A program made the translations under genes and the position numbers. Below the pieces are notes generated by a model, which did not search any database, had not been told where the DNA came from, and saw nothing but the letters and a program-made list of their open reading frames with translations. A stretch of DNA of 64,000 bases from Fluviispira vulneris (GTDB lineage: Bacteria > Bdellovibrionota_B > Oligoflexia > Silvanigrellales > Silvanigrellaceae): contig NZ_JACRSE010000002.1 in assembly GCF_014281055.1 (NCBI RefSeq), positions 186,001-250,000 on the forward strand, written 5' to 3'. Position 1 is the first letter of the stretch. Each line of letters opens with the position of its first letter. Below are positions 17,528-26,635 of the stretch, piece by piece.

Positions 17528-18307
17528 ATGCTAAAAAATATTTATGCTCCACTCTCGGGCGGGGTTCTGCAAGAAAGAGTCATGGAAATTATATCTAATA
17601 ACTTAGCAAATACCAATACAACCGCATTCAAAGAAGATGAAATCGCATTTCAAGAACAAGAGGCAAATCCCTGGCCAAGTTATGCATTCCCACATCCTCC
17701 TGCGCCATTCAAAATAAATATGCAAGAACTTTGGCCGCTCAAAGGGAATGAAATGAATTATGTTACTCTCAGTGAGATAAAAACAGCGCACACACAAGGT
17801 CCTGTGAGGAAAACATCGAATACGACTGATGTTGCCATTCAAGGAGATGGTTTTTTTGAAGTGATGACACCTTTTGGCGAAAGACTAACGCGTGATGGTG
17901 GTTTTAGCATTAGCAATGATGGAATTTTAATTACAAAAAATGGAGCAGTAGTTCAGGGAGAAAATGGAGCAATAACTGGACTTGGTGGAAAAGAGTTAAG
18001 TATTTTGCCTACTGGAGAAGTTTATGCGGGCAAAAAATTTGTAGACAAATTGAAAATTGTTTCCTTTGAAGATACCAAATTACTTGAAAGGCTTGGGGAA
18101 AGTCTATGGATCCACAATGGGCCTCCTGAAAATTTAAAAGCTCCATCAGGTGATATTGCGCAAGGATATTTGGAAGGAAGTAATGTTAATCCAATGCGGA
18201 ATCTTACCAATATGATAATTGCTCATAGAAGTTATGAAGCATTGCAAAAAACTGTAAAAGCCCATGATGATACAATGCAAAATGCAAATAAGATTTCTGA
18301 AATATAA
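17528..18307 (+). CDS. flgF: Flagellar basal-body rod protein, FlgF/FlgG family
   Basis: A 259-residue rod protein of the flagellar hook-basal-body family. The N-terminus holds the conserved rod motif (EIISNNLANTNTTAFKEDE, residues ~21-39) and the C-terminus the matching helix (GYLEGSNVNPMRNLTNMIIAHRSYEALQK). A central region has TSNTTDVAIQGDGFFEVMTPFG and LTRDGGFSISNDG, typical of FlgF and FlgG. Length fits FlgF (~250) better than FlgE. Such genes usually lie in a rod operon, but this one stands alone, with a small secreted gene upstream and tolC downstream. It acts in the periplasmic rod, exported by the flagellar type III apparatus. Confidence 0.85.
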   Translation: MLKNIYAPLSGGVLQERVMEIISNNLANTNTTAFKEDEIAFQEQEANPWPSYAFPHPPAPFKINMQELWPLKGNEMNYVTLSEIKTAHTQGPVRKTSNTTDVAIQGDGFFEVMTPFGERLTRDGGFSISNDGILITKNGAVVQGENGAITGLGGKELSILPTGEVYAGKKFVDKLKIVSFEDTKLLERLGESLWIHNGPPENLKAPSGDIAQGYLEGSNVNPMRNLTNMIIAHRSYEALQKTVKAHDDTMQNANKISEI

Positions 18308-18359
18308 TTATTCCTTTTTTTTTTAAAATTATAGTTTAAAAAAAGATTTTTTTTAAAAC

Positions 18360-18388
18360 TTGAAAGACCTTCTAATTTGAGTTAATAA
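18360..18388 (+). promoter_or_regulatory. Possible sigma-70 promoter for tolC-like gene
   Basis: TTGAAA at 18360-18365 and TAATAA at 18383-18388 are 17 bp apart, leaving about 30 bases to the ATG at 18425. The surrounding AT-rich sequence makes chance matches common, so this is tentative. A small dyad, AATAAG/CTTATT, overlaps the -10 box. Confidence 0.35.
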
Positions 18389-18424
18389 GTCTTTACTTAT
18401 TCAATAGTTTTTGGAAGGTTAAAT

Positions 18425-19843
18425 ATGAATCTTATATCATTTCGATCGATTCGCTATTCAATGTATTATACAATTTCAATTGGTATTTGTTTCTCATCGT
18501 TTTCAGAAGAGTTTCTAAAACAAAATCATAACTTTATCCAATCTAATTCTCTTGTCACGACAACTTTATCTCTGGAAAACGCCATGGATATGTCTGAACA
18601 ATATTCATTTGCTGCTAAAATGGCAGAGCAAGACGAAAACTCCAGTGAAGCACAATATAATGCATCTATAAGAAATATGTTTCCCACTTTAAGTGTGAGT
18701 AGCACTTATTTACAAAATAGTAATCAAGTAAATAAGCTTATTGGGACAACGACGGGTGCGCAGTACGGATTTCCTGATACGACATCCATGACTGGGACAT
18801 TGAATGTTACACAACCGCTTGTAGGTTTGATTCCTCTTTTCCTAGGGGTGAAAGCAAATGCCGCACAAGCAAGAGCTTCTTCGCTAAACAAAAATCAAAG
18901 CCAAGTGGATGCTCGTTACAATGGTGCAAGCACTTTTATCAATGCGCAAAAAGCAAATCAATTGTTAAAGACCGCTGAATCTTCTTTACAGGTTTCAGAA
19001 AAAGAATTGCGTGACGCCGAAGCTCAATATAATGCAGGGAAATTAACCAACGCAGATTTATTAAAGTTCAAATTAAATCTCGAGAATTCACGATCGACTT
19101 TAATTCAAGCGCAAACAACATATAAAATTGCAATGCTAACATTGGCAGAAGCAATTGGAGTGAAAGATTTTCGAAGCATTTCTTTACAAAGTGGTGACAA
19201 ATCTGTTTTTGAAAATAAAGGTGTCAAAATACCAGATTTAAATTCCGACTTAACGCCAGCTTATGCCCTTAGGTTCGATCTAAAGGCAGCGCAAGAAAAA
19301 GTTGAAGCAGCAAAATTTTCAAAGTATCAAACAATATCTTCTTATCTGCCAACACTGAATTTTATAATGAATTACACAAGAAATTTTTTCATTGATGATG
19401 TCACAGTCGGTAACACAACCTATAAAAAGCAAGATATTCAAGATACATTTTCATATGGCCTTCAATTAAATTGGGTATTAATGGATTGGGGGGTGCGACA
19501 AGCACAGATTAGCAATGTGGCAGCTCAGGAACAAAAAGCGAGATACAATCTAGAAAATTTGAATTCACAAGCAAAAATCGATATCACACGTTCTTATTTA
19601 CAATTGAAAGATGCTGTGCAAGTTCTCGAATCCGCTGTGGTTTCAGTTCAGTATGCACAAGATGTGTATGATCAAATGAAAGCTCGATTTGACAATGGAC
19701 AAGTCACCGCTACGGATTTAATAAACTCTTCCAATGACCAAACAACTGCAAGGGCAAATTTAGCCAATGCACGAGGAGGTCTTGATCTTGCATGGATTGC
19801 TTTTCAAAGAAGTACAGGTGCAAAATTAACAACAATGAATTGA
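18425..19843 (+). CDS. TolC-family outer-membrane efflux protein
   Basis: A 472-residue secreted outer-membrane channel protein. After a signal peptide, two halves each show the TolC/OEP pattern of long helices: ARYNGASTFINAQKANQLLKTAESSL and NLNSQAKIDITRSYLQLKDAVQVLESAV, with AEAQYNAGKLTNADLLKFKLNLENSRS and ARFDNGQVTATDLINSSNDQTTARANLANA as the matching helix-turn-helix pairs. Such trimers link an inner-membrane pump to the exterior. The RND adaptor and pump at 30310-34448 are candidate partners but are 10 kb away. GGAAGG lies before the ATG. Confidence 0.9.
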   Translation: MNLISFRSIRYSMYYTISIGICFSSFSEEFLKQNHNFIQSNSLVTTTLSLENAMDMSEQYSFAAKMAEQDENSSEAQYNASIRNMFPTLSVSSTYLQNSNQVNKLIGTTTGAQYGFPDTTSMTGTLNVTQPLVGLIPLFLGVKANAAQARASSLNKNQSQVDARYNGASTFINAQKANQLLKTAESSLQVSEKELRDAEAQYNAGKLTNADLLKFKLNLENSRSTLIQAQTTYKIAMLTLAEAIGVKDFRSISLQSGDKSVFENKGVKIPDLNSDLTPAYALRFDLKAAQEKVEAAKFSKYQTISSYLPTLNFIMNYTRNFFIDDVTVGNTTYKKQDIQDTFSYGLQLNWVLMDWGVRQAQISNVAAQEQKARYNLENLNSQAKIDITRSYLQLKDAVQVLESAVVSVQYAQDVYDQMKARFDNGQVTATDLINSSNDQTTARANLANARGGLDLAWIAFQRSTGAKLTTMN

Positions 19844-19882
19844 ATGTATCATTAATTTAAATTCAATTAAATCTTGCTATAT

Positions 19883-19912
19883 TTGAAAATAGTCAATAGG
19901 CTTCAAGATAAT
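19883..19912 (+). promoter_or_regulatory. Possible sigma-70 promoter for hsdM-hsdS
   Basis: TTGAAA (19883-19888) and GATAAT (19907-19912) lie 18 bp apart, about 50 bp before the hsdM start. Both hexamers are close to consensus. A GAGGTG ribosome site precedes the ATG at 19961. Confidence 0.45.
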
Positions 19913-19960
19913 TTGATAATAGGTCATATATCTTATTAGCAAATTATATTTGAGGTGTGA

Positions 19961-21475
19961 ATGCTTGTAAAAAAAACTGTGACTCAAGAAGAAATCAATT
20001 CTATTTTGTGGCAGGCTTGTGATACATTTAGAGGAATTTTAAACTCCGCCACTTATATGAATTATTTGCTTCCTATGTTATTTCTTAAATATATCTCTGA
20101 TTCATGGGAAGTAAAATATGAAAAAATAAAAGGTGAAACATCTCTTCAACGTGATAATAAAAATAATCTTCAGTTTGCAGATCGATTTATTTTACCTAGT
20201 AAATGTCATTTTAAAGATCTCTACAAACAGAGAAATTCAAAAGAGATTGGCAAGATTATCAATGAAGCTTTTCATAGAATTGAAGAAGAAAATAAAGAAA
20301 AACTCAACGGAGTTTTTCGTAACATAGATTTTAATTCTGAAGCTTTACTTGGGCAATTGACTGAAAGAAATAATCGTTTAAAAAATTTATTAGAAGATTT
20401 TAACAGTCCAAAGTTGAATTTAAGAAATTGTCTTATTGGCAACGATGATATTATTGGAAATGCATATGAGTATTTGATTCATAAATTTGCTGCAGGTGGA
20501 GGGCAAAAAGCGGGTGAATTTTATACTCCGCCAGAGGTTTCAGAACTCATTTCGCAATTGATTGAACTAAAAGCAGGTGAAAAAATATGTGACCCAACCT
20601 GTGGCTCAGGTGCATTACTTATAAAATGCGCAAATAGTCTTATGAAAAAAGGGATAACTGATTTTAAAATATATGGGCAAGAAATTAATGGACAAACATA
20701 TGCTTTAGCAAAAATGAATATGTTTTTACATAATATCGATAATGCTCGAATTGAGTGGTGCGATAGTATTCGCAATCCTAAATTAATAGAAAAATATAAA
20801 GTAATGAAGTTTGATGTATTGGTTGCAAATCCACCATTCTCACTCGAAAAATGGGGGGAGGAAACTGCTGCAAATGATATATACAATCGTTTCCAAAGGG
20901 GTGTTCCACCGAAATCAAAAGGGGATTATGCGTTTATTTCACATATGATTGAATCTATGGAAGAGAGCACTGGACGTATAGCAATGGTTGCCTCCCATGG
21001 TGTTTTATTTAGAGGATCGAGTGAGAAAAAAATTCGCCAGGCGTTGATTGAAGAAAATTTATTGGATGCTGTTATCGGTTTGCCAGCTAATTTATTTTAT
21101 GGAACGTTAATTCCAGCAGTGATTTTAATTTTTAAGAAAGAGAAAAAAAATAATACAGTTTTTTTTATTGATGCAAATAAAGATTTTTCAGGGGAAAAAT
21201 CACAAAATTTCTTAAGGGTGCAGGATATTGAAAATATTGTAGCTGCATATAAAGCTAGAAAATCAATTCAGGGATATGCTTATTCAGCAGATCTGAGCGA
21301 AATTATTGCTAATGATTTTAACTTAAGCATATCAAGATATGTTGAGAATGACGAAATTATTGAGGAATATGATCTTTCGACGATACAATCTGAAATCAAT
21401 CGACTGGAAAAAGAAATTTCTATTTCACATGCTGATCTGAATAAAAAACTCCAAGAATTGGGTTTTAATTTATGA
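19961..21475 (+). CDS. hsdM: Type I restriction-modification DNA methyltransferase subunit HsdM
   Basis: A 504-residue adenine-N6 methyltransferase subunit. The HsdM N-terminal helical domain is seen as INSILWQACDTFRGILNSATYMNYLLPMLFLKYISD (~12-47). The methyltransferase core follows: AGEFYTPPEVSELI (184-197), SAM-binding DPTCGSGALL (211-220) and the catalytic NPPF (290-293). It needs HsdS to recognise DNA and HsdR to cut. HsdS follows at once; no hsdR is found in the window. Length fits the family. Confidence 0.95.
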   Translation: MLVKKTVTQEEINSILWQACDTFRGILNSATYMNYLLPMLFLKYISDSWEVKYEKIKGETSLQRDNKNNLQFADRFILPSKCHFKDLYKQRNSKEIGKIINEAFHRIEEENKEKLNGVFRNIDFNSEALLGQLTERNNRLKNLLEDFNSPKLNLRNCLIGNDDIIGNAYEYLIHKFAAGGGQKAGEFYTPPEVSELISQLIELKAGEKICDPTCGSGALLIKCANSLMKKGITDFKIYGQEINGQTYALAKMNMFLHNIDNARIEWCDSIRNPKLIEKYKVMKFDVLVANPPFSLEKWGEETAANDIYNRFQRGVPPKSKGDYAFISHMIESMEESTGRIAMVASHGVLFRGSSEKKIRQALIEENLLDAVIGLPANLFYGTLIPAVILIFKKEKKNNTVFFIDANKDFSGEKSQNFLRVQDIENIVAAYKARKSIQGYAYSADLSEIIANDFNLSISRYVENDEIIEEYDLSTIQSEINRLEKEISISHADLNKKLQELGFNL

Positions 21476-21484
21476 GTCTTTATA

Positions 21485-22690
21485 ATGACTAAAAAGACTT
21501 ATTTACTAAAAAGTTTAAGAGATTTAGATATTAAAATTATTGATGGGGATCGGGGAGCAGAATATCCAAAAAGTAATGATATTTTAAAAAGTGGATATTG
21601 TGTTTTTTTAAATGCAAAAAATATTTCCGATGAAGGTTTTGTATTTACTGATATAAACTTTATATCATTTGAAAAGCATAGTAAATTATTAAAAGGAGTT
21701 GTTAATACAAATGATATTGTATTAACAACTCGAGGTACTGTTGGTAATTTAGCTTTATTTGAGAATAAATATTCTTTTAAAGCTGTTCGTATCAATTCAA
21801 GTATGGTCATTATTAGAAATGAAAATTCTAGTATCAAAACTGAATTTTTATACAAGGTTTTAAATTTTGATTTCGTTAAAAATCAAATTAAAAAAATATC
21901 TTATGGAAGTGCACAGAATCAAATAACTGTGAAGGATATTAAAAATATTATTCTTCCTATACCTACTCTTGAAAAGCAAAAAGATTTTTTAGATTTTATT
22001 TTTTTATGGGATAATATCATAGAAAATTATAAAAAACTAATTGAGTATTTAAAAAAATATAAAAGAATTCTTCTGCTGAAAATTAGTAAACCTAAAATAG
22101 AGAATGTTAAAATAATTTTTGAGCAAAAATTATTAAAAGAAATTTGTGTAATAAATATTGGTACAAAGTTTGAAGGGCAATTTAAATACAAAGAAAATGC
22201 TGAAGTTCCATTTATTAAAATAAATGATCTTAATTTGCCAGGCAATGAAAAGTATATTGTTAAAACTAAATTATCACTCGACAAAAAAGATATAAAAAAA
22301 ATTAATGGTAAACTATTTAATAAAAATTCGATTGTTTTGCCTAAAGTAGGCGCAAGCGCATTGCTGAATAAAAGAAGAATCTTATCGAGTGAGAGCGTAA
22401 TTGATAATAATTTATTATGTTTAACTGCGAAAATACATAAGTGCAACCCTGAGTATTTGTATCAATTATTACTAACTTTAGATTTATCTAAAATTTCTCA
22501 AGAGAGTGCGATTCCTTTAATTAATAAGCGAGATTTATCAAACATAAAAATTTTTATTCCAGAATTAGATAAACAAAATAAAATTGCAAATATACTAAAA
22601 AAACATGATGAATTAATTGAAAATAGAAGTAGAATTTATAAATTATTAGTTAAACAAAGATTGATAATATCAAATAATTATTTCTTATAA
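21485..22690 (+). CDS. hsdS: Type I restriction-modification specificity subunit HsdS
   Basis: A 401-residue specificity subunit with two target-recognition domains. Each half ends in the usual spacer helix: IILPIPTLEKQKDFLDFIFLWDNIIENYKKLIEYLKKYKR near residues ~158-197, and IKIFIPELDKQNKIANILKKHDELIENRSRIYKLLVKQR at the end. The first recognition domain carries RGTVGNLALFENKY and SYGSAQNQITVKDIKN. It starts ten bases after hsdM, with no strong ribosome site, so translational coupling is possible. The recognition sequence cannot be predicted by eye. Confidence 0.9.
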   Translation: MTKKTYLLKSLRDLDIKIIDGDRGAEYPKSNDILKSGYCVFLNAKNISDEGFVFTDINFISFEKHSKLLKGVVNTNDIVLTTRGTVGNLALFENKYSFKAVRINSSMVIIRNENSSIKTEFLYKVLNFDFVKNQIKKISYGSAQNQITVKDIKNIILPIPTLEKQKDFLDFIFLWDNIIENYKKLIEYLKKYKRILLLKISKPKIENVKIIFEQKLLKEICVINIGTKFEGQFKYKENAEVPFIKINDLNLPGNEKYIVKTKLSLDKKDIKKINGKLFNKNSIVLPKVGASALLNKRRILSSESVIDNNLLCLTAKIHKCNPEYLYQLLLTLDLSKISQESAIPLINKRDLSNIKIFIPELDKQNKIANILKKHDELIENRSRIYKLLVKQRLIISNNYFL

Positions 22691-22820
22691 AAAAACAAAG
22701 ATCCGAGATTTTTCTTGCAAACCACTAACATAACTGATAATAAATATTTTAATAAATAGTTTCTAAATTTTCGCTCAAAATTTGTGCATAGTGTGCAAAT
22801 TAAATATTATGGAGAATTAT

Positions 22821-23459
22821 ATGAAATTTTTTCGTAATTTTATTGTTGGAGTTTTTGGAATAACATTTGCAATGAATGCATCTGCTGAAATTCCTCCTTA
22901 TGTAACAATTCCACCAATTGTAAATGGTCAAGTAAATCCATCTTACGGTGGAACAGGTTGCCCGGCTGGAACAGCTCGTGCAGCTGTTTCACCAGATTTA
23001 AAATCATTTACTATGATTTTTGACGAATATGTTGTTGAAGCTCAAGGCTCTAACAGTATAACTCGTAAAAATTGTCAGATTTTAGTTAATTTTGATTTTC
23101 CTCAGGGCTGGTCATACTCCTTAGTGCGTCTGGACTATCGCGGTTTTTATTCTTTGAGCGCAGGAGCAACTGCTAAGCAACAATCTTTATATTATTTTCA
23201 GGGAGGTTTACAACAAGGAAGGCTTTACACACAATTCACAGGTCCGACACAAGGGGATTATACCATCAGTGACACTTTAGGAATCAATGATGTCGTGTGG
23301 TCACCATGTGGGGAAAAACGAGCATTAAATATCAATACGTCTTTACTAGCGCAAGTAGGTCCAAACAATCCAAATGGATTTTCTCATTTAACAACAGACT
23401 CCGTTGATGGAACTGTACAAACTACCTATGCATTAATGTGGAAAAAATGTGGACAATAA
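22821..23459 (+). CDS. Secreted DUF4360-like protein
   Basis: From ATG 22821 (GGAG eight bases upstream) the product has 212 residues with a signal peptide ending NASA. The mature part has the DUF4360 pattern: GGTGCPAGTARAAVSPDLKSFTMIFDEYVVEAQG, then a second Cys in RKNCQILVNFDFPQGWSY, and a final WSPCGEKRALNINT and MWKKCGQ. The four conserved cysteines likely form disulfides. DUF4360 proteins are secreted and their role is not established. A longer reading from 22782 lacks a ribosome site. A second small secreted protein follows after 13 bases, so the two probably form one transcript. Confidence 0.8.
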   Translation: MKFFRNFIVGVFGITFAMNASAEIPPYVTIPPIVNGQVNPSYGGTGCPAGTARAAVSPDLKSFTMIFDEYVVEAQGSNSITRKNCQILVNFDFPQGWSYSLVRLDYRGFYSLSAGATAKQQSLYYFQGGLQQGRLYTQFTGPTQGDYTISDTLGINDVVWSPCGEKRALNINTSLLAQVGPNNPNGFSHLTTDSVDGTVQTTYALMWKKCGQ

Positions 23460-23472
23460 TACTGGAGTTTTT

Positions 23473-23907
23473 ATGAAATCGATTTTTTTAATTGCAGCTC
23501 TTATCTCTTCAACGACTTCTGCTTTTGCAAGCTATGAAGGCCCACTGTTAACAAAAACGTATCACTCAGGCTATGTTGCCCCAGGATATAATTCAAGTTT
23601 AAGTTGTGAAATATATAGTAATAAAATTGTATTAAAACAAGAAGCTGAAATGATTGGTGCTGAACAAACTCGCCCATTAGTTTTGTCAGGAAATATTAAA
23701 AGAGCAATTCAAGCAGCGAGTATGGGGAGAATTGAAGAAACTCCTGCTCCAGTGGACGCTCCAGTGACAATCTATAAAGCCTATAATGTTTTAACTAATT
23801 CGTCGGTTGAACTTGCGAGTTCTATGAATAATAAAGGAATGAAATCTGTAAATCAGTCACAAGAAGCACGCGGATTAATGAATTTAATGGATATGCTTTG
23901 CAAATAA
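23473..23907 (+). CDS. Small secreted protein, unknown family
   Basis: From ATG 23473 (GGAG at 23464-23467) it encodes 144 residues with a clear signal peptide (MKSIFLIAALISSTTSAFAS). Two cysteines, in SLSCEIYSN and the C-terminal DMLCK, could form a disulfide. I do not recognise the fold. It follows the DUF4360-like gene, so the two may act in the same process. The DUF4360-like gene and this one have clean ribosome sites of the same type and may be one secreted pair. Confidence 0.6.
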   Translation: MKSIFLIAALISSTTSAFASYEGPLLTKTYHSGYVAPGYNSSLSCEIYSNKIVLKQEAEMIGAEQTRPLVLSGNIKRAIQAASMGRIEETPAPVDAPVTIYKAYNVLTNSSVELASSMNNKGMKSVNQSQEARGLMNLMDMLCK

Positions 23908-23915
23908 ATTTTAGA

Positions 23916-25370
23916 TTATTCATTTAAATCATGTGGCATAAAATCACGAACGGCTCGGAAGTTTTTATGTGAGCCATAGTGCCTTATGTTACTTAATTTA
24001 CTTGTATAGAGACATGCATAGTTCTCAACCTGGGCGGCAAAACGTGAATTTTGCCGCCCTGTTTTCATGAGTTCTCCCCAAATAGGATGCAATTTTAAAT
24101 GATAAGTTCTAATTTCTTTTTTCTCGAGTTCTCTTAACTTAAGTAAATCATATCCGGCTTTTTTAACATTTTTATCGGCATCATCTAAGATTTTATTTTT
24201 AGATTTTTTTTGTGACTTTTCTAATAATTGTAATCGCTCAAACTCTGCCTCTAAATGAACTTTTTTAGAATTTAAAATATCGCAGAGTTTATATTGATCT
24301 TTTAAAGAATGTGATGCAATGATTTCTTTTTCGAGTTCTTCAATGACAAGCATTGTTCTCCATCCAATTTCTTTCTTGCTCCGCAATATATCCCCATAAA
24401 TATGATCTCCAACATAAAGAATTTCTGATCCAGTTTTGGTTCCTAATATATCATAAAGCAATTTAAAATGCCCTCCTTGATAGACTGTAGGATATTCCTT
24501 ATTGTTTTTTTTAAAATGGATGAGATCAGTATTTATAAGGTGACCTGTTTTCAAATCAACTTCATATAATGGATTTTTCGCCATAAAAAAAGCAGGCTTA
24601 TGCGCTCCTGTAATGATGACATCAAAATAGTTTGTCCAACTATGATTCAATTCTTTTTTATGATTTCCTAATAAATAATTCATTACAATATTCGTATAAT
24701 CCCAAAGACTATTTGTAACAATAAAAACTTTTCGTCCTGATTCTCGTAAATCTTTTAAAATTGAAGACAAATATTTATCTAATATAATATATTTTCCAGG
24801 ATTTTCTGCTACACGGTGCTTTATACTTCCATCTCGGTGGCATAAATCAATACATTTTCTAACATCATTATAAAAATCAAGAAAATTTTTATTTTGTAAT
24901 TTTGTGCTTTTGTCTTTATAGTCAACAAGTTGAGCAAATAAAAAGGCTTCAGCGAGTGAAAATAAAGTGTCTATCAAGGCAAAATTGGGTTCCTCGTAAA
25001 TAATTACATTTTCGACATCATAGAGTTTGCGCCTTTCATCTCTCGTTAATTCACGAAAGCCATGATAAGCAACCTTAACGTAACGATGTCGATCCATTTT
25101 TAAAATATTGCCTCGTATTTTATCGATAACAAGACCACGTATCATATAGGTATGATCAAATTGCCAAGTTGAAATTTCTTTAGGATAACCCATCTCAACA
25201 AGTTTTTTTAAAGTTTCTTCATAAGCAAGTTTTTCAAATGTTTCAGGTTTATAAAGCGCAAGGGTATAATCCATATCAAACCCAACAGCTTTTATCGATT
25301 TCATATTTAATGAGCGATTGCAAAATATCTTTTCATGTACAGGTATATCATCTAAATTTTCGGGAAACAT
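23916..25370 (-). CDS. HAD-IG family purine 5'-nucleotidase-like hydrolase
   Basis: A 484-residue member of the HAD hydrolases with the phosphotransfer motif AVGFDMDYTLALY (Asp32, Asp34), the later motif VTNSLWDYT (Thr) and GDHIYGDILRSKKEIGWRTMLV. The opening IFCNRSLNMKSIKAVGFDMDYTL is typical of the cytosolic 5'-nucleotidase II-like (HAD-IG, PF05761) group. A Lys/Glu-rich helical stretch (residues ~365-430) precedes the C-terminal domain. It lies 49 bp downstream of the dehydrogenase gene and on the same strand, probably cotranscribed. The substrate is probably IMP/GMP-type nucleotides by family analogy. Confidence 0.85.
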   Translation of the reverse strand: MFPENLDDIPVHEKIFCNRSLNMKSIKAVGFDMDYTLALYKPETFEKLAYEETLKKLVEMGYPKEISTWQFDHTYMIRGLVIDKIRGNILKMDRHRYVKVAYHGFRELTRDERRKLYDVENVIIYEEPNFALIDTLFSLAEAFLFAQLVDYKDKSTKLQNKNFLDFYNDVRKCIDLCHRDGSIKHRVAENPGKYIILDKYLSSILKDLRESGRKVFIVTNSLWDYTNIVMNYLLGNHKKELNHSWTNYFDVIITGAHKPAFFMAKNPLYEVDLKTGHLINTDLIHFKKNNKEYPTVYQGGHFKLLYDILGTKTGSEILYVGDHIYGDILRSKKEIGWRTMLVIEELEKEIIASHSLKDQYKLCDILNSKKVHLEAEFERLQLLEKSQKKSKNKILDDADKNVKKAGYDLLKLRELEKKEIRTYHLKLHPIWGELMKTGRQNSRFAAQVENYACLYTSKLSNIRHYGSHKNFRAVRDFMPHDLNE

Positions 25371-25419
25371 TCAAACTTCTCCTTGTGATATGACAACATC
25401 TCAAAGAGAAGTTGTCTAT

Positions 25420-26523
25420 TTAAGAGTAATACTTTCCAAAGCGATTGCCTATACACTTATTATAAGAAATATCTTCTTGACGGATGAAACCATGCGCAGG
25501 AAGTTGAGCTGTAGCATGTATATCGAGAACAGAACATATGCCTGCTGCAGTCGTGATTTGTATAGCGCCCCAATGTTCTCCACCAATTTCTGCATGATAT
25601 ATTTTCTTAGCGTAGCTTTGTTGTGTGAAGCGCCCTTCTTTTTCTCCTGTTACAGTAACAAAAATAATAACTACATCTTGTGAGGTGTGAGGTAAGGATC
25701 TTTCAAAAACTTTTTTTAAGCCTTCTCTATCATCTATAAATTTTAAGTCATGTAGGAGAGTGCAAAGAATATCTCGATGACCTGGGTAACGTATAGATTT
25801 ATAATCCATATGTGTTACTTTACCAGCTAAACTCTCTGCTAAAGTACCAAGACCTCCTGAAGTATTAAATGCCTCGTATTCTTCTCCATCAATACTTAAG
25901 TATTCTAAACCTTCTAGGGCAGGAACAGCTTCTAATTTGCCATCGGAAATGATTTCGCAGGGATTGCAATACTCATTAATAAGACCTTCTGTGCTCCAAG
26001 TTAAATTATATTTTAATCGATTGTGAGGATACATTGGCAATGCTCCCACTCTCATTTTAACTGTGTTTACTTTATCAAATTGATTTGCTAAATGATTTGT
26101 AACAATTGTGATAAAACCAGGTGCCAAACCACACTGTGGAATAAATGCACTCTGAGCTTCTTTTGCAAGTTCTTTTATTGCTGCTGTGGTTTTCACATCT
26201 TCAGTGAGATCTAAATAATGAACTTTTAATTTTTTAGCAACTTCTGCGATACCAATATTGCAATAAAAAGGCGCGCAGCTTAAGATATAATCCTTACCAG
26301 TTAGAACACGTTCAATGTCTCTTTGTGACATGAAATCTGCTGTGTCATAATCGACATTTCTGAGTATTTTTCCACTAGTAGGCGATGTCGCTGCAATCTG
26401 AGCAGCATTTTTATTGGAGTCTATGACTGTGACGTGATAATCGTCGGATTGTGAGAGCATGTGAACTACCAATTTTCCAATTTTGCCTGCTCCAAAAACG
26501 GCAACATTTTTTTTCAACGACAT
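25420..26523 (-). CDS. Saccharopine dehydrogenase / lysine 6-dehydrogenase family protein
   Basis: A 367-residue oxidoreductase. It begins with a Rossmann nucleotide-binding site, NVAVFGAGKIGKLVVHML, and continues with QCGLAPGFITIV, the conserved PGF/PGL segment, and TEGLINEY...EAFNTSGGLGTLAESLAGK...YKSIRYPGHRD. This order (NAD(P) domain, substrate domain) matches lysine 6-dehydrogenases and saccharopine dehydrogenases, which act on the epsilon-amino group of lysine. I prefer the ATG at 26523, because the AGAGGAGA site lies six bases ahead; the ATG at 26529 abuts it. It is divergent from arginine deiminase, which suggests joint control of basic amino acids. Confidence 0.8.
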   Translation of the reverse strand: MSLKKNVAVFGAGKIGKLVVHMLSQSDDYHVTVIDSNKNAAQIAATSPTSGKILRNVDYDTADFMSQRDIERVLTGKDYILSCAPFYCNIGIAEVAKKLKVHYLDLTEDVKTTAAIKELAKEAQSAFIPQCGLAPGFITIVTNHLANQFDKVNTVKMRVGALPMYPHNRLKYNLTWSTEGLINEYCNPCEIISDGKLEAVPALEGLEYLSIDGEEYEAFNTSGGLGTLAESLAGKVTHMDYKSIRYPGHRDILCTLLHDLKFIDDREGLKKVFERSLPHTSQDVVIIFVTVTGEKEGRFTQQSYAKKIYHAEIGGEHWGAIQITTAAGICSVLDIHATAQLPAHGFIRQEDISYNKCIGNRFGKYYS

Positions 26524-26635
26524 TGTCATTCTCCTCTAATATTTAAAATGGCTCTTGATCAGATCTATATGATCCGTGGTAACTGTGAATTGGTATTTTT
26601 GTCATTTAGCTTTGCATTGGTCAAGGAGTTTAACA

